Shown here: positions 12,800 to 24,899 of the stretch, piece by piece | How positions within the stretch are numbered: the first letter of the stretch is position 1 | Layout of the letters: each line of letters starts with the position of its first letter | DNA from: Sphagnum compactum | Lineage: Eukaryota; Bryophyta; Sphagnopsida; Sphagnales | Assembly: GCA_965153455.1 (NCBI GenBank) | Contig: OZ234494.1 | Location: 11,966,001 to 12,030,000 of the forward strand | DNA: 64,000 bases | Reading direction: 5' to 3' | Notes under the pieces: model-generated | Told to the model about the DNA's origin: nothing | Seen by the model: the letters and a program-made list of their open reading frames with translations, nothing else | Databases searched by the model: none | Position numbers and translations under genes: made by a program

Positions 12800-13770
12800 T
12801 TTTACACTCAATATTGTGTTGAGAAAAACTTGGAGGGGTGAGGCCCCAGCCTCCTGATTGATCGGGCCTCCTGTCGTAGATCAGAACGAGAACTCTCTAA
12901 TTACTCGAATTAGCACCAATACCAAAATAAATATATTCGTATAAATATTTCATTTTTCCCCAAAAAAAAGAAGAAAAAAGTAGCTACCTTTCCACTGGAA
13001 CTAACACATTTTCAGTTAAACAGCCAATGACATGCGTTTTTTCTTCAAACCTCCATCCATGGAGGCCCCAACAAAGCCACCCAAAAAAATAAAAATGCAC
13101 AAGTAATGTGCAAAAACCATGTCCAGAAAATAACTATTCGTCCCTTTCGACCATTTCCATTGGTCCTTTAAAATTCTCGCAAATCTATCAAACCATATTA
13201 CACATCTAAAACTTTTAGTTCACTCCAGATTAGGGGGAAAAAAAAAGGAAAATTATTTAATTCAGGTCACCAAATCCAGCAATTTCATTGGCCATTAATA
13301 AAAAATTCGGTACACCTGGACATAAGCCAAATCAATTCAACACCCTATGTATAGGGTATTACCCTAGTACCTAAGGCCTGGTTAGGCACTAATTAATTAA
13401 TTATTTTTGGAATTGCCAATAAAAATGCGTGTGCCTGCCTACCGTTGCCAAAAATCCCAAATGAAACTCTCAAGCACAAATAGCTTCATTATTTAGTATA
13501 GCCTAATACCCAAAAGAAGAAAGAAATTGGCACTTTTTGTTCAACAAAACAATGTTGTTTTGTCGTCTTGGTTGTTTTGTTTGTTTGTTTGTTTGTTGCG
13601 AGAGAGAGAGATTCGCAGAAGGGGAAGTTGGACGGCGAGACGATGTGTAGGAAATCGATCTTGTAGCATGTGTTATTATTGCCTTTTGAAAACAATTATT
13701 TTGGTTGAAGAAGATATCGTTCATCGAGGAAACAATTGGAAGAGAACTGAGCGGGATTCCAAGATTTGAA
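12800..13770. other. Upstream region of the Rab gene
   Basis: AT-rich with no coding sequence up to about 13.55 kb. From 13560 it turns into GTTT repeats and then purine-rich (GAGAGAGA, GAAGAAG) sequence, typical of a plant transcript leader, so transcription of the Rab gene probably begins near 13.55-13.7 kb. I do not see a convincing single TATA box that would fix the start. Confidence 0.4.
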
Positions 13771-13775
13771 GACAA

Positions 13776-13905
13776 GGATTTGTGGAAAGCTTTTGATTCT
13801 TGGTGAAGAAGAAGAAGAAGAAGAAGGATTTGTGGAAAGCTTTTGATTCTCGGTGAAGAAGAAGGGGAAGTATTTGTGGAAAGCTTTTGATTCTTGGTGA
13901 GGAAG
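13776..13905 (+). repeat. Three-copy tandem repeat in Rab leader
   Basis: The block GATTTGTGGAAAGCTTTTGA followed by TTCTTGGTGAAGAAGAAG occurs three times, beginning at 13777, 13827 and 13873 (spacing about 50 and 46 bp). It lies between the presumed transcription start and the Rab start codon, so the leader mRNA would carry it. Confidence 0.9.
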
Positions 13906-13981
13906 AAGAAGCACAAGAAGAAGAATAAGAAGGAGAACAAGGATCGGCAAGTGTAGGCATTTGAGGTCTGAGCAAATAGCG

Positions 13982-14632
13982 ATGGCGGCAGGAGACGGGG
14001 GGGAGTTCGATCATCTCTTCAAGGTGCTCTTGATCGGTGATTCGGGAGTCGGTAAGAGCAGTCTGCTTCTCCGTTTCACGTCCGACACTTTCGACGATTT
14101 GTCTCCTACAATAGGAGTGGATTTCAAGCTGAAGATGATGTTGCTGCAAGGGAAGAGGCTGAAGCTCACGATCTGGGACACAGCGGGACAAGAAAGGTTC
14201 AGGACGTTGACGAGCTCTTATTACAGAGGAGCACAAGGAGTGATACTGGTGTACGATGTGACAAGACGAGCGACGTTCACGGATTTGTCGGATGTATGGC
14301 TCAAGGAAGTGGAGCGATACTGCAACAACGAGGATTGCATCAAGATGTTGATCGGCAACAAAGTGGATCTGGAAGAATCCGAACGTGGAGTGAGCAAGAA
14401 AGAAGGAATTGCTTTCGCCCGCGAACATGGATGCTTGTTCCTTGAGGCTAGTGCCAAGACCAGCATCAATGTGCAACGCTGCTTTGATGAGCTTGTTCAA
14501 AAGATTTTGGATACTCCTAGCTTGACTGCAGATACATCATCATCATCACAGCAGATGAAGAAGAAGAATTTGCTGAGACCAGGCCAAACTCCAGACCAAA
14601 ATCCAGATGTCTCTGGGGGCTGTGGCTGTTGA
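13982..14632 (+). CDS. Rab GTPase, RABC (Rab18-like) subfamily
   Basis: This 216-aa protein is a complete small GTPase that would switch between GDP and GTP forms to direct membrane traffic. Visible motifs: P-loop GDSGVGKS (19-26), switch [10 protein letters not shown] with Thr43, [10 protein letters not shown] (65-74), NKVDLEE (126-132), EASAKT (155-160), and a C-terminal GGCGC double-cysteine end for geranylgeranylation. [11 protein letters not shown] and the run [15 protein letters not shown] place it in the plant RABC / animal Rab18 group; members of that group act at ER, lipid-droplet or peroxisome membranes, but I cannot choose between these roles here. The start is the ATG at 13982 in context AGCGATGGCG. 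The whole gene is one open frame, although plant RABC genes usually have introns, so a retroposed origin is possible. It is more GC-rich than its flanks. Confidence 0.95.
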   Translation: MAAGDGGEFDHLFKVLLIGDSGVGKSSLLLRFTSDTFDDLSPTIGVDFKLKMMLLQGKRLKLTIWDTAGQERFRTLTSSYYRGAQGVILVYDVTRRATFTDLSDVWLKEVERYCNNEDCIKMLIGNKVDLEESERGVSKKEGIAFAREHGCLFLEASAKTSINVQRCFDELVQKILDTPSLTADTSSSSQQMKKKNLLRPGQTPDQNPDVSGGCGC

Positions 14633-16650
14633 TTCTGTAAGATTTACCCAGGTTTGTATCTACTACTGTGCATTTGATGGGAGCTTCTGTCCAAAAACTC
14701 TCTCTCTCTTCCTAAATTTGTAAGTTGACAACACAATTTGATCCACTGAAATTCTTCAAGGTTGTTTGCTTGGTTATTTCACTTGTTTGCTCATTTGAGT
14801 TTGAGAAAAAGGGTTTTTTGCTGACAAAGAGTCTGTCTCGCAATGCTTGAAAGCTCTTCACTCTTATGATCACCTCCATGCTGGCAACCTCAAGTTGAAT
14901 TAGGGTTTTTCTCAATGCTGGCAAGCTCAAGTTGAATTTAGGGTTTGGTAGTTTGATAGTTTTGTCTCTGATTGGTTGCTTCTTCCATCCTGAGTTGTGA
15001 CCATTTGAGGATAAGAAGAAGAGAATTTGGATCTATGAGAATATGTATCTGTTCCCTGGGTTTGGTCCTGCCATAACTCAAGGACTTGGGAAAGAGTATG
15101 TAAACCCTAAACCCTATCCTATGCATGATTGACAGTAGGTCATCTTGAAATGCTGTTTGGTTTGTTGAATTGATTGTTCGAAAAGGCAAGGTTGCAGTGG
15201 TTGGGACACATCATCAGTACATAGTCATCTTCAGCTATGTCAGCTCGCATCCCTGACAAGACATTGTGAAAGTAATTTCTCTATGTTTTGTCGTGTCACA
15301 TGATACAATTGAAACTGAAAAAGAGAAAATTAGCATTAAGATCTGAGAGTTGAATGCACGTTTTTTCCTTTTGTTTTTGTACCAGGTATTTTTGGTAGTT
15401 ATACCAGTGGGATCCTACAGTCTTTTGTTCTCAGATCAGATTGGCTATGGTGACAAGCATCCATTTACCAGTCAATAACAGAGATCAAAACATCATTCTA
15501 ACATCTCAATCTACATCAATAAGTTTTGTTCAATGGAAATAAGGTTTGTTACATCTCTCTGTTGGTCTTCAAGCAGTTCTCAAGGATGGCATCGAGTGTC
15601 CACAATTTGGAAGTTATATTGTGCTATCCAACAGATGATCTGCTGTTATGTTGTTGAAAGCTATGTACAATGTCTATGAACTTGAGAGACATGGTAAGCC
15701 TTCACCATAAAATTCATGAAAGTTCCTAATTCAATGTGGATTAGGACTAATTTCTGTTTAGTGTTCTTGAACAGGCTGCAGGTATCTCCAACAAATACAG
15801 GGAATCCAGACAACTTTCAAGTAATGGAATGAGAGGGTACTTGCAGCTGATGGGTGTGATTGAAAGCAAAGCAGCTATTTTACAAGCTTCAATCTTGCTT
15901 TGCTGTCAGAGGCCTTTTGGGGACTCACTCTTGAATGAAGCTTTCGGGGGACTCTCTCTTAAATGCAGACTCCTGCAAAATGGAATGGTGATAGTCTTGT
16001 GTTTCACTTCAAGTGCCTCAGTGAAAAGGAAACAAAATTAGAACTAACTTTGTGCATCATTGGGGTGTGTTTTTGCAAGAGGATAGAACTGTGGATACTT
16101 GGGTCTTCACAGAACAAACAGTTCTATCTATGCCTACTCCTCAAGAGTGCGATGGATCTTATGCCTACAAGCATGAGAAGGAACCGTCCTCTTTTCTAGG
16201 AAGGATATTCACGGATTTAAGGTGCTCTCCAAGTACACTTCTGAAATTTCTCCATTGCTTTACAACTACAATATCCATAGTCTTATCTCAATACAATTGA
16301 TTAACTACCATTTCAGGGCAGATTGAGGGACATGACTATGTTTGTCTCTTTCTTGGGCCCATCATTTCCTTCAAGAGAAAACTTGAGCCAAACACTTGGG
16401 GATTCTCCAATGAACCCTTTCTAACAACATAGTGACTATGTCTGTCTCTTTTTTGGGCCCATCATTTCCTTCGAAAGAAAACTTGAGCCAAACATTTGGG
16501 GATTCTCCAATGAATCGCTTTTTGACAACACATGCAAACTTTTCGAACCCACAACTAACATTTGGCAGTTTTTCTTGAAATAATTAGTTCAAAATTTGTA
16601 CTATCAATGTTAAGTACAATGTAAGTACATGATGTGCAAATTATTAAAGA
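14633..16650. other. 3' flank of Rab gene; no gene recognised
   Basis: The sequence up to about 16.3 kb is less AT-rich than the rest of the intergenic DNA and may partly be a 3' transcribed region. Open frames at 15829-16041 and 16052-16300 match no family I know. CCCTAAACCCTA telomere-like text occurs at 15103-15115 but is only two units. A 100-bp tandem duplication closes the stretch. Confidence 0.45.
16331..16530. repeat. 100-bp tandem duplication
   Basis: Bases 16331-16430 and 16431-16530 are nearly identical; both run from GACTATGT through TTGGGCCCATCATTTCCTTC to GGGGATTCTCCAATGAA. The exact 100-bp spacing is kept throughout the shared text. Confidence 0.9.
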
Positions 16651-16659
16651 CTTGGAAAT

Positions 16660-18750
16660 CTTTATTAAAAAACACATCGTAGATTAGGGAAATGTACAAA
16701 GGAGTAAAATAAAGGAAAAGGGAAAAGTGACAAGATATCAAGTTGGCTCAAGGTAGAAAGATGAAAGGCCTTATGTCCCTTTCAAGCTTCAAATGGCATT
16801 GGCACACTCGTGTAAAAACACATCGACATGCTTATGTAAGCAATCAAATACTTCAATTGCTAAGGGGAGGAATTGATTAGTGGGGTGTCAATTGCAATAG
16901 CTCCTTTCCTTGACTTGAGTTGTGTAAGATTGAAAAAATAAATCCGTTCATGTTGGGTCGACAATGACAACGTTGGTTAAGGTGTGAATGTTATTTTTGA
17001 TAAGCATAATGTTGATTCGTCAACAAAAGGAGTTGAATGTGGTTAAAAGAAACGCATGTAATTGTTTTCGTTCCACATGGAAACCAACATCTCGTGCAAT
17101 GGTGGCAAAGGTGTCGTGAATTGCATCATGGGTTCCAGTGCGTTCATTGCAATGAACACAACGTAAGAGGTGAATACCCATAGGGTCGATGGGATGTGTG
17201 TATACATATCAAAGAATGCCTACAATTAAAGGATGGGTAGTCCAAGTCACGTACAAAGTGCTGCGCAAAAAACTGGGGAAGATAATCGAAAGGCGAAGAA
17301 GATTAATCGAACTATAAGCCAAATGCCTACCCCTAGGCCAGAACATAATAAAATTTGGGCACGATGGGCCTCAAATGTCTCGTCGAATAACATGTTAAAA
17401 AAGGTATAATGGTGCAAATGCTCTGAAATGGAATCTTGAAATTGAACCATTTGTTGTCCGATGAGTTGTTCAAATGGAAGAAAACACATACAAGCTAGAG
17501 GTGATAAAAGATCACATGCCGCCTTGAGGTGTTGGAAAAGAAATGTGTTGTTGTCGACTCGTGTTAAAGTTTCAAAAAGGAAAGAACATGGATCAACCAT
17601 AAACTTAGCAGCTATGATTGAAACGACAAGGGCCCAACTTCCTAAATAGGCTGCTGAGGCGATGGTGGATGTCAATGTGAGCCCAACACCACCAAAAGTT
17701 ATTGGGAGGGAGGCTTGTTTACAAGTTAAAAATCTTTCAAAGCTATCAAAAGATCTTGGACCCAAAAAACATCCAAATATTTTATGAAAGGAAGAGTCAA
17801 AAGAAATAAGGGACTCTATGAAGGTGGAAGATGAAGGTGTGCATTGTAAAAAATACAATGAACATTGCATGAAACAACAAATTATAATTCTAAAAGCCAC
17901 CTGAACATCATCCATTCTAATAAGAAGGTGCACATGTCAAACACTCTCTTGCAGGGCTTTTTTTTTATGAAGGATGATGTGAAAGTTACAGTGCCCAACG
18001 GAACCCCTAGGATTCTAATTCCTTTGGATGGGATGGTAAACTAAAATGGGGTGTTGAAATTTGGTGGCAGGCTAAAGGGTGACCATGCAACCCATTTCTA
18101 AAGTTGGATTGAAAGACCTATTGCACGAAGTTCGGTCTGGAAATGTTCATGAATAGATGATACAATTGAAAAGGGACCTATGATGACAATGTCGTCTGTA
18201 ATGGATGGAAATAGACAAGAGGGAAAATGACTAACTAAAAAACGTAAAGCCTTAAAATGGGCTAAAGCGAATAGTGCCCCCCACCCCCCCCCCAAAAGAT
18301 CACCTTGACGAATCCCCATGGCAAATGGGATGATTGTGACATCACCTTCATGATTACAATGACTATAAAACAAAGGAAAATTGAATGCATAGAATGCACA
18401 AATAAAAGGGATGAGTTGTATGATGTCCTCACCTGTTGCACAAAGTTCTTGAAATATGACCCCTTTTGACATTAAATTAAAGATGTTTGCTACGTCTAGT
18501 TGAAGAACAACCTAGTTGGGGTGAAGGTCTAAGGTGCATCTAATGCCATGGATTACTACTTCACAGCCACCCTTAATTGCAACTCTAAATTGGTGTGAGG
18601 AAAAGTGTGTTACAAAAGCTTCATGGAACTGAAGACATAAATGTGACTTGTGAATCAATGTAATGTTTCCTCCATTACAATGGGAGGAACTCCACTTGAA
18701 CGCTTAGTCATGGTTAAGAGGCGGGCCACTCCAAAAACACATGTTATTTG
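16660..18750 (-). mobile_element. Non-LTR retrotransposon remnant: reverse transcriptase plus restriction-like endonuclease-like tail
   Basis: The minus strand carries, from 18.7 to 16.7 kb, a decayed pol-like frame. Visible pieces are PPIVMEETLH, GGCEVVIHGIR (with a stop where Trp is expected just after), LQLDVANIFN (motif A), FAMGIRQGDLLGG (motif B-like), FPSITDDIVIIGP (catalytic DD, normally xADD), LPITFGGVGLTLTS and AYLGSWALV. Downstream, at about 17.2-16.9 kb, comes LLRCVHCNERTGTHDAIHD, then RINIMLI and NVVIVDP. The C-x2-C-x7-H-x4-H knuckle followed by a (P)D...D-type block resembles the restriction-like endonuclease of early-branching non-LTR elements. At least five stops and one frameshift (near 18.65 kb) inactivate it. 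No poly-A tail or target duplication could be fixed. Reverse transcriptase assignment is firm; endonuclease type is inference. Confidence 0.85.
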
Positions 18751-18759
18751 GGGTAGAAT

Positions 18760-20050
18760 ATGGCCTTTTACAATATGAAAACAAAGTTGGTTTTCAATAT
18801 AATATATAAAAATAAATAAGGATAAACGAAAGACATGAACAGTCCTTAACTTGAACCAGGTCAGGAGTTTCGAAGTTGAGCTATGTCTTATTTTGGTGAC
18901 ACTATTACAGCCATTTTTTTAGGTGGGATAGGTGGCAATGTGTCGCTTCCACTTTTAGTATACCATACTTACAACTGACATTTAACACAAAATGATTTGC
19001 AAAAGCTATAGTTGAAAAAACATGAAAAAAAATAATAAATAGTTGTTGAAATTGTAGAAAACTAAAAATCATTAGGTTACTACTACAAATGCCCAACACA
19101 AGATTTTTTTGCATATTTATTCCTCAATTGCTAAAATTTTGGAAAATTCAATTTGAAGCTGCTGAATATTATTTTCTAAAATAAATGAAACTTATTTTTT
19201 AAAATGAAGCTTGTTGTGTTTCCTAGGTGTACAAGGCATGGTACCATAGTACATAAAGGGCAGTAAGCACCATGACAAAAGGAATAAAAAACCTTGGGAA
19301 CATCCATCACCCTTTTAGAGTTGTCAACGTTTGAATACCCAAAAAGCACATCATATGTGCCCTTCTTGGATGTGGGTTTGGATTTTGTTGTAAATAGGGG
19401 CTCAAACATTATGCATCATAGTAGGATATTATTATTATTTGTTGGGAATTGGCAATGGAACCAGATCTCTTACACTTGTGGCTTAATTTTCCTATTTCAA
19501 ACCTTTTCTTTTTTTCTTTGTTTTTCTTTGCCTTGAAAGTTCAAACCCATGTTTCATACACAATGTGTTGAACAATAAGCAACATTAGAAAGCCCATCAA
19601 AATGCATAAAAATGATTGAACTCCAAGTCACTAATTTCCTTTCAAATGTTTTTCGCCCATCATCATAAAAAAGTTGCAACCCCCTTTAACTATAATATGA
19701 TTCGTAACATCTATTTGACATAGCTAACATCCACATATGCCCAACTAAAGGTCCCTTCCACCTACTATTAGCTAAGTTGAAGGTTAGGTATATTTAACCT
19801 GTTTAAAACATGTGATGGTGATAGGCAACAAGGCTAATTGGTGGCCATGTTGTTGTTTAATCATGTGGATTCACACTAGAGGGTTGGAAGGTACATATTT
19901 TTTACTTTTTGTCTTTGGCGCAAATTCAGAAATTCACACCCTGGCATCAATAAGTTCCATTGCACCTCTTTTTTCTTCTTTTTGTTTGCCTAGCATTTCA
20001 CAGCTCTCGTAGACTCTCCAACTTCTTTAATTTTCTTATCCTTTTCATTG
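18760..20050. other. Intergenic, AT-rich; no gene seen
   Basis: I see no conserved protein and no clear repeat structure in this stretch. The minus-strand open frames at 18905-19114 and 19176-19409 have no recognisable features. Confidence 0.4.
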
Positions 20051-20059
20051 TTTTCTACA

Positions 20060-20600
20060 TTTTTTTAGTTATTTAATGTTGTTGCATTGTTCGTTATTGT
20101 TGTATTTCTTTTTGTGTAAATTTTTCTTGCATCAATGTGTTGTCAAAGAAGTACAATGCTTGTGCTATTGTTATTTCCTTTCACACAAGTTTATCTTACA
20201 TCAGAAGGTCGTTGAAGAAGTGTTTGCATTTTTTTTGTTGTGTTTCGTTGTTTGTTTGTGTTGCATCAGCATGTCATCAAATAAATGAATTGTGATTGGT
20301 TATTTGAGCATAATTGTTTGCTCCATCGGTGCATCACCAAAGAAATGAATTGTGGTTGGTTGTTTGAACATGATTTTGTTGCAAGTTTCTCTTTGAACAC
20401 AATTTTTTGTTGTTTTTGCATTTTATTGTATTTTTGCATTAAAGCTTCATCAAAAAAAAAATGTTTGAGTTGTTTTTGTGTAGGTATTTCCTACATCAAA
20501 GTTTCCAATAGATTTTTTTTTGTTTGAGTTATATCTTGTAGGTTTCTCCTACATCAAAATTTTTTTTTTGTTTGAATTGTTGTGTTGATTGTTTGTGCAA
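20060..20600 (+). repeat. Degenerate ~60-bp tandem repeat
   Basis: Phrases such as TTGCATCA, CATCACCAAAGAAATGAATT, GTTGGTTGTTTGAACATGA and CTACATCAAA recur at intervals of roughly 60 bp. The clearest pair begins at 20269 and 20329 (ATCAxxAAATGAATTGTG and TGGTTxTTTGA). Copies toward the 3' end lose similarity. Confidence 0.6.
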
Positions 20601-21269
20601 GTTCTATTTTTGCAATCAACCATGGATGACAAGTTGATTACTTTGTTCTAACTTTCTGCATTGCCTTGTTAGTTGACATCATTCCAAATGTTTTCTTTGC
20701 AACAATTCTAGCCATTGAGATGTTTTCCTTCAACATTGATAACTTGACAATACCGAAGGTTTTGGAATCTAGGTTAGTTTTTGGCCTTTTGATGTTTTGC
20801 ATCAATTTCAATTATCTAGTTCTTGGTAATTGAGTTTGATAAAGACAAATGGGTGGAAAACTTCCATAAAAGAAAAAAAAAGATTTTTTTATATTTTGAA
20901 TCAATTGAAACCAATCCTTCAAAAGCAAGAGACCAAATCATAGAAAGTTATTCCTATAGAAATTCGCCTATGTTGTGCAATCTACAAATTGGTTCAACAT
21001 GTCAACTTTCTTACTTGAAATGAATTATTTGCAATACGAAAGTCCACCGTCTCTCTTGTTTTGCATGAACTTTTTTATGCATTCATTAATGTGTACAATT
21101 GTTTGATTATTTAGCCTAAAAGGGAAACAATGACAACTATAATGGCATAATTAAGAACTTGGTGTGATTTTCTTCATGTGCAAAGTGTCATTGATCACAC
21201 ACATATTTCAATTGTAAATTTTTTTTTCTTATCCAAAGGGTCAACCTTTTTCTTATCCAAAAGATCAAC

Positions 21270-21500
21270 GACGCTAATGGGTGAACGGGCGAACAAGTGA
21301 GCATGAGCAGGCGAGCTTGCTTAGGTGAACAAAAAGGAATCTTAAAGAATATTTCATGCCATGTCATGGAATTTTTGAATATATTTGTTTGTCACATGGA
21401 AATTATTTAGTGACATGGCGAATTTTTTTTTGACATGACAAAATATTTTGTGACATGGTAGAATATTCCATGATGTGGCAAAATATTTTTTGACAAGCCA
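21270..21500 (+). repeat. GACATGG/AAAATATTTT repeat cluster, inverted relative to 32.2 kb
   Basis: GGCGAACAAGTGAGCATGAG is followed by several TGACATGG and AAAATATTTTGTGACATGG phrases. The reverse complement of about 32215-32365 begins with GAGCATGAACAAGTGAGCAT and continues with AAAATATTTGTTGGCATGG, so the two clusters are inverted relatives on either side of the 24.9-30.0 kb arm. Confidence 0.5.
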
Positions 21501-21879
21501 TGGAATAATTTTGCCATGTCACATATATGGTTTGTTTTGGGATCAACAATGGTCTATTGATTCTAAACATGGGTTTGGCCAAGAAAGTTGTCAAGAGTAA
21601 CATGATGTGAACATTTGAAAGTGAAAAAAAATTGAAGGATGCATTTTATCATCCGTCATGCAACCAATGCTCCAAATGTCTAGGGCTTTTGAAGAATAAT
21701 TATAATATTTTCAAAAATGTTGAAATGGGTGGGAATTGCGTGCTTGAAAAATATTTGATGAAAATTAACTTCTCAAATATATTATTATTTGACAAACATG
21801 TGTTGAAATGGCCAAGGTATCACAATATTATACATAAATATACATCATTTTAGAATGATTGAAAACTTACAAAGTGGAG

Positions 21880-24000
21880 AAAAAACCTTTGGGTTGTAAA
21901 TAAAATTTAAATTTTCTATATAGTCCGGCTAGCTATAGAAAGGTTTATGAATGAGATTGTGATGTACTATCATAGAGTTCAAAGGTTTTAAAACACTTCA
22001 ACAAATGTTGAACTTCATCCCAACTCCATGTGTATAGCGATGAATGAACTATTTTGTGAGCCCATAGAACATAATTAATTGTAAGACGTGATACACATGT
22101 TTACATGCACATACACCTCATGGCTGCCCAAAGAAGTTGCCAACATTATGACAAAATATACACATGATCATCCAGGGAAATTTCCAGTAATGACGTCGTA
22201 ACGTTTGTCATCAAAAATATATATTGTAAATTCGTCCATACCCAGGTGGTGGGACATTAACATGGTGGAGAATAGTGCATTGAGTAAATAAGATGTCAAC
22301 CTCCCAATTGTTGGTGTGTTGTTATGTTAATTTGAAGACGAATGGTCGCTTCACCTTCTTGCCACCATGAGTTGTAGGCCAACAACTTGCATCGGTCGGC
22401 TACACAATGTTGTCACCATTCATAGCAAGCGCATGTAAAATGCTTGAACTAAAAGATTGGGAACCAAATAAACTTTCGCAAAAGTAGAGAAGTACTAGAA
22501 CCAAAGGGCGGTCGCTACATGCCTACATCCTTAACAATATTGGGTTCATCAACAAACTATAATGATTTTTCATGGACAAAAGACATTCACAGGATCAGGA
22601 CGATGAGAATCATTGTTTGCACCAAGAGGACAATCAATGGGTTGCTTGCCAAATCAAAAAACCTCCTCACCTTTGAAGTGCATAGCATGATTTGAAAAGG
22701 ATGACTTGGATGACATCTTGAAAATGAACACTTTTGTCCTGGAACTTGTCTTGGGAAGCAGCACTCCTAGATGTAATCAACTTCTGGACTTCAAATTTGA
22801 AAATGTTATCAATAGGGTGAAAAGACATTAAGGTGTCACAATTTCGGCAGATTTGAATCCCTTTTCAAAGTCCTTTTCTAGTTAGTTGAAAATTGGCTTT
22901 AAATATGGATAATTATATGATATTGAAAGTAATTTTTTTTCCATTTCCAATTTCAAATCATGATGCTATAAGACATATTAAAAAATCACAAAAGAATTTT
23001 TTGTAATGCTTAAAAATGCTTTTAAAATAATTATAATTTTTGGGATTTTAAAAAGTCTATAACATAATAAATTAAAATCACATTCCACTCATTCAATGGA
23101 TCTTTAGTTTCTTAAACATGATTCATCCAATATCCCAAAATTTCAAACACATAAGACTAACACATTATAAGATAAAAGTCCATTTTCATGAGTTTTGCAA
23201 ATGTGACAAAAAGTCTGGGTATAATTCAAAAGTCCATTATTTATTGGCCATCCACAATTTTGATTTGATTTTTTCATTTGTGGAAGGTTGATTATGATAA
23301 CTTTAGATAAGTGAGTCCCTCTTTCTATTATTTCAATGAATTTTGTTTTATTTATTTTCTTGTATCTAAGGAATATAGGAAAAACTACCATTGTGACATC
23401 CATATAAGGTCATCGTAGTGTGCAAACATCTAATATAACCACCCCCTGAACAATGCTTGAAAGAAACAACAAGGTTATAAATGTTGGGAGAGTTTAGTTC
23501 ATAGAACTTGTCCTAGATGTGCTTTAACTACTCACCGTTGAAAACCTCCACTATGCCATTGCTATAATCATCTAACAAATGCTTAACCAAAAAGGTCTTG
23601 CTAGGAAATTGCAAATATTTTTGCATCAAGCATGTGATCCACTTCCTTCGCGATCAACCTTCTAGTTTCATCCACAAACTACCTGCACTTTCCATCCCCA
23701 ACAAGATGTTTGTGGACCCCAAGATGAATCATCGCTCATGAAATAGATTGGAGTCTATGCACGACATAACATAATATATTCATCCATTGTAATATCTGAC
23801 ATAGAAAGGAGGAGCATGACAAAATTTGCATCCAAGCAAAGAAGCCAACAAAGTAAATGCCATTTGACCTACAAGCCAATTTGATGTTCCTAGCGTGAAG
23901 ACAATTTCTTGTGAGTCATGAGTCAAGTTATTGCCAACAATGCGATAATAGTCACAACCAACCACCCAATCTCTCCTTTAAGAGGAAGTTGTAGGAATTT
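21880..24000 (-). other. Coding-like remnant, family not recognised
   Basis: On the minus strand several pieces read like decayed protein, for instance LGMDEFTIYIFDDKRYDVIT near 22.2 kb, MSSKSSFSNHAMHFKGEEVF near 22.7 kb, VKHLLDDYSNGIVEVFNGE near 23.55 kb and WLVGQMAFTLLASLLGCKFC near 23.85 kb (longest intact frame 23780-23965). They are separated by stops and shifts. They could be a broken transposon gene, because they adjoin a repeat arm, but I cannot name the family and some may be chance. Confidence 0.25.
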
Positions 24001-24899
24001 GGAACATGTCACATGTTCCATCTTCCTCCATTGTCTTGAATTTTTGGTTAATTTAAGCTTGTAGAATGCCTTACTTTAAAGATATTGCATTCGAATCCAC
24101 AAGGTTTGAAGGATTCAAAAAATAACATGTCCTCTGGAATGACATTTCTCGATGAACTTCACAATATGTGTGACAAAAAACAAAATTGAACCACATCAAA
24201 ATAGAAATAAATTTTAAATGATAAAAATTAAATGGATTAAAACATTGATGGGCTCAAGAAATTGTAGCAATCCATAAGTTTTCTTTTGCATATCTTTTGA
24301 ATCATTATTCTCCAAATTTGATTTTGGATTGTACATAAGGATGGCATTTGACAAAATTTTATGGAATGGTTTAAGAATATATATCTCCTCTAAAATCTAA
24401 TGCAAGTCCTCTCCTCCACCAAGAAGTCTTGTTCTATGCAATCCAAGAACATGCAGAAAGCGATCACATTGGTGCGAAAATCCTTTTCATTTTTGGGTTA
24501 AAATTTAAAAGAAAAGTTTAATTTACCTCTTTGAATTGACTTCCAATCTCAAAAGTTTCCTACAAAAAAACATTTAAGAATTTATAATCAAAGTATATTT
24601 CAAACAAAAGAAAATATTTGCAAATCCAAAGACTTGGAAATGTTTTTGGAAAAGAAAAATTATGAAGAGAAGAAAACAATTCCTCATGCCCATATTCAAA
24701 CTTCAACCTCGAAGTTTAAACTTTGAAGAAGGGTTGAAAGTAAGTTTCTTGCTTTTGGCCACCAAATTTCAGAACCGAACGTTAAAGGTTGGGAACAAAT
24801 TGTCTATTTTTTACTGCCTTCCATCAATTTCAAAGCTCAAAGTAAGGAACTTCATGCATGGCCGAAAAAAGAGGGTTGATGTTGCCTCTAACCTTTGAC

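Noticed and set aside
13503-14500. Long minus-strand frames opposite the Rab gene, including 259 aa
   Set aside because: They are shadows of the Rab coding sequence and of the GAAGAAG leader repeat.
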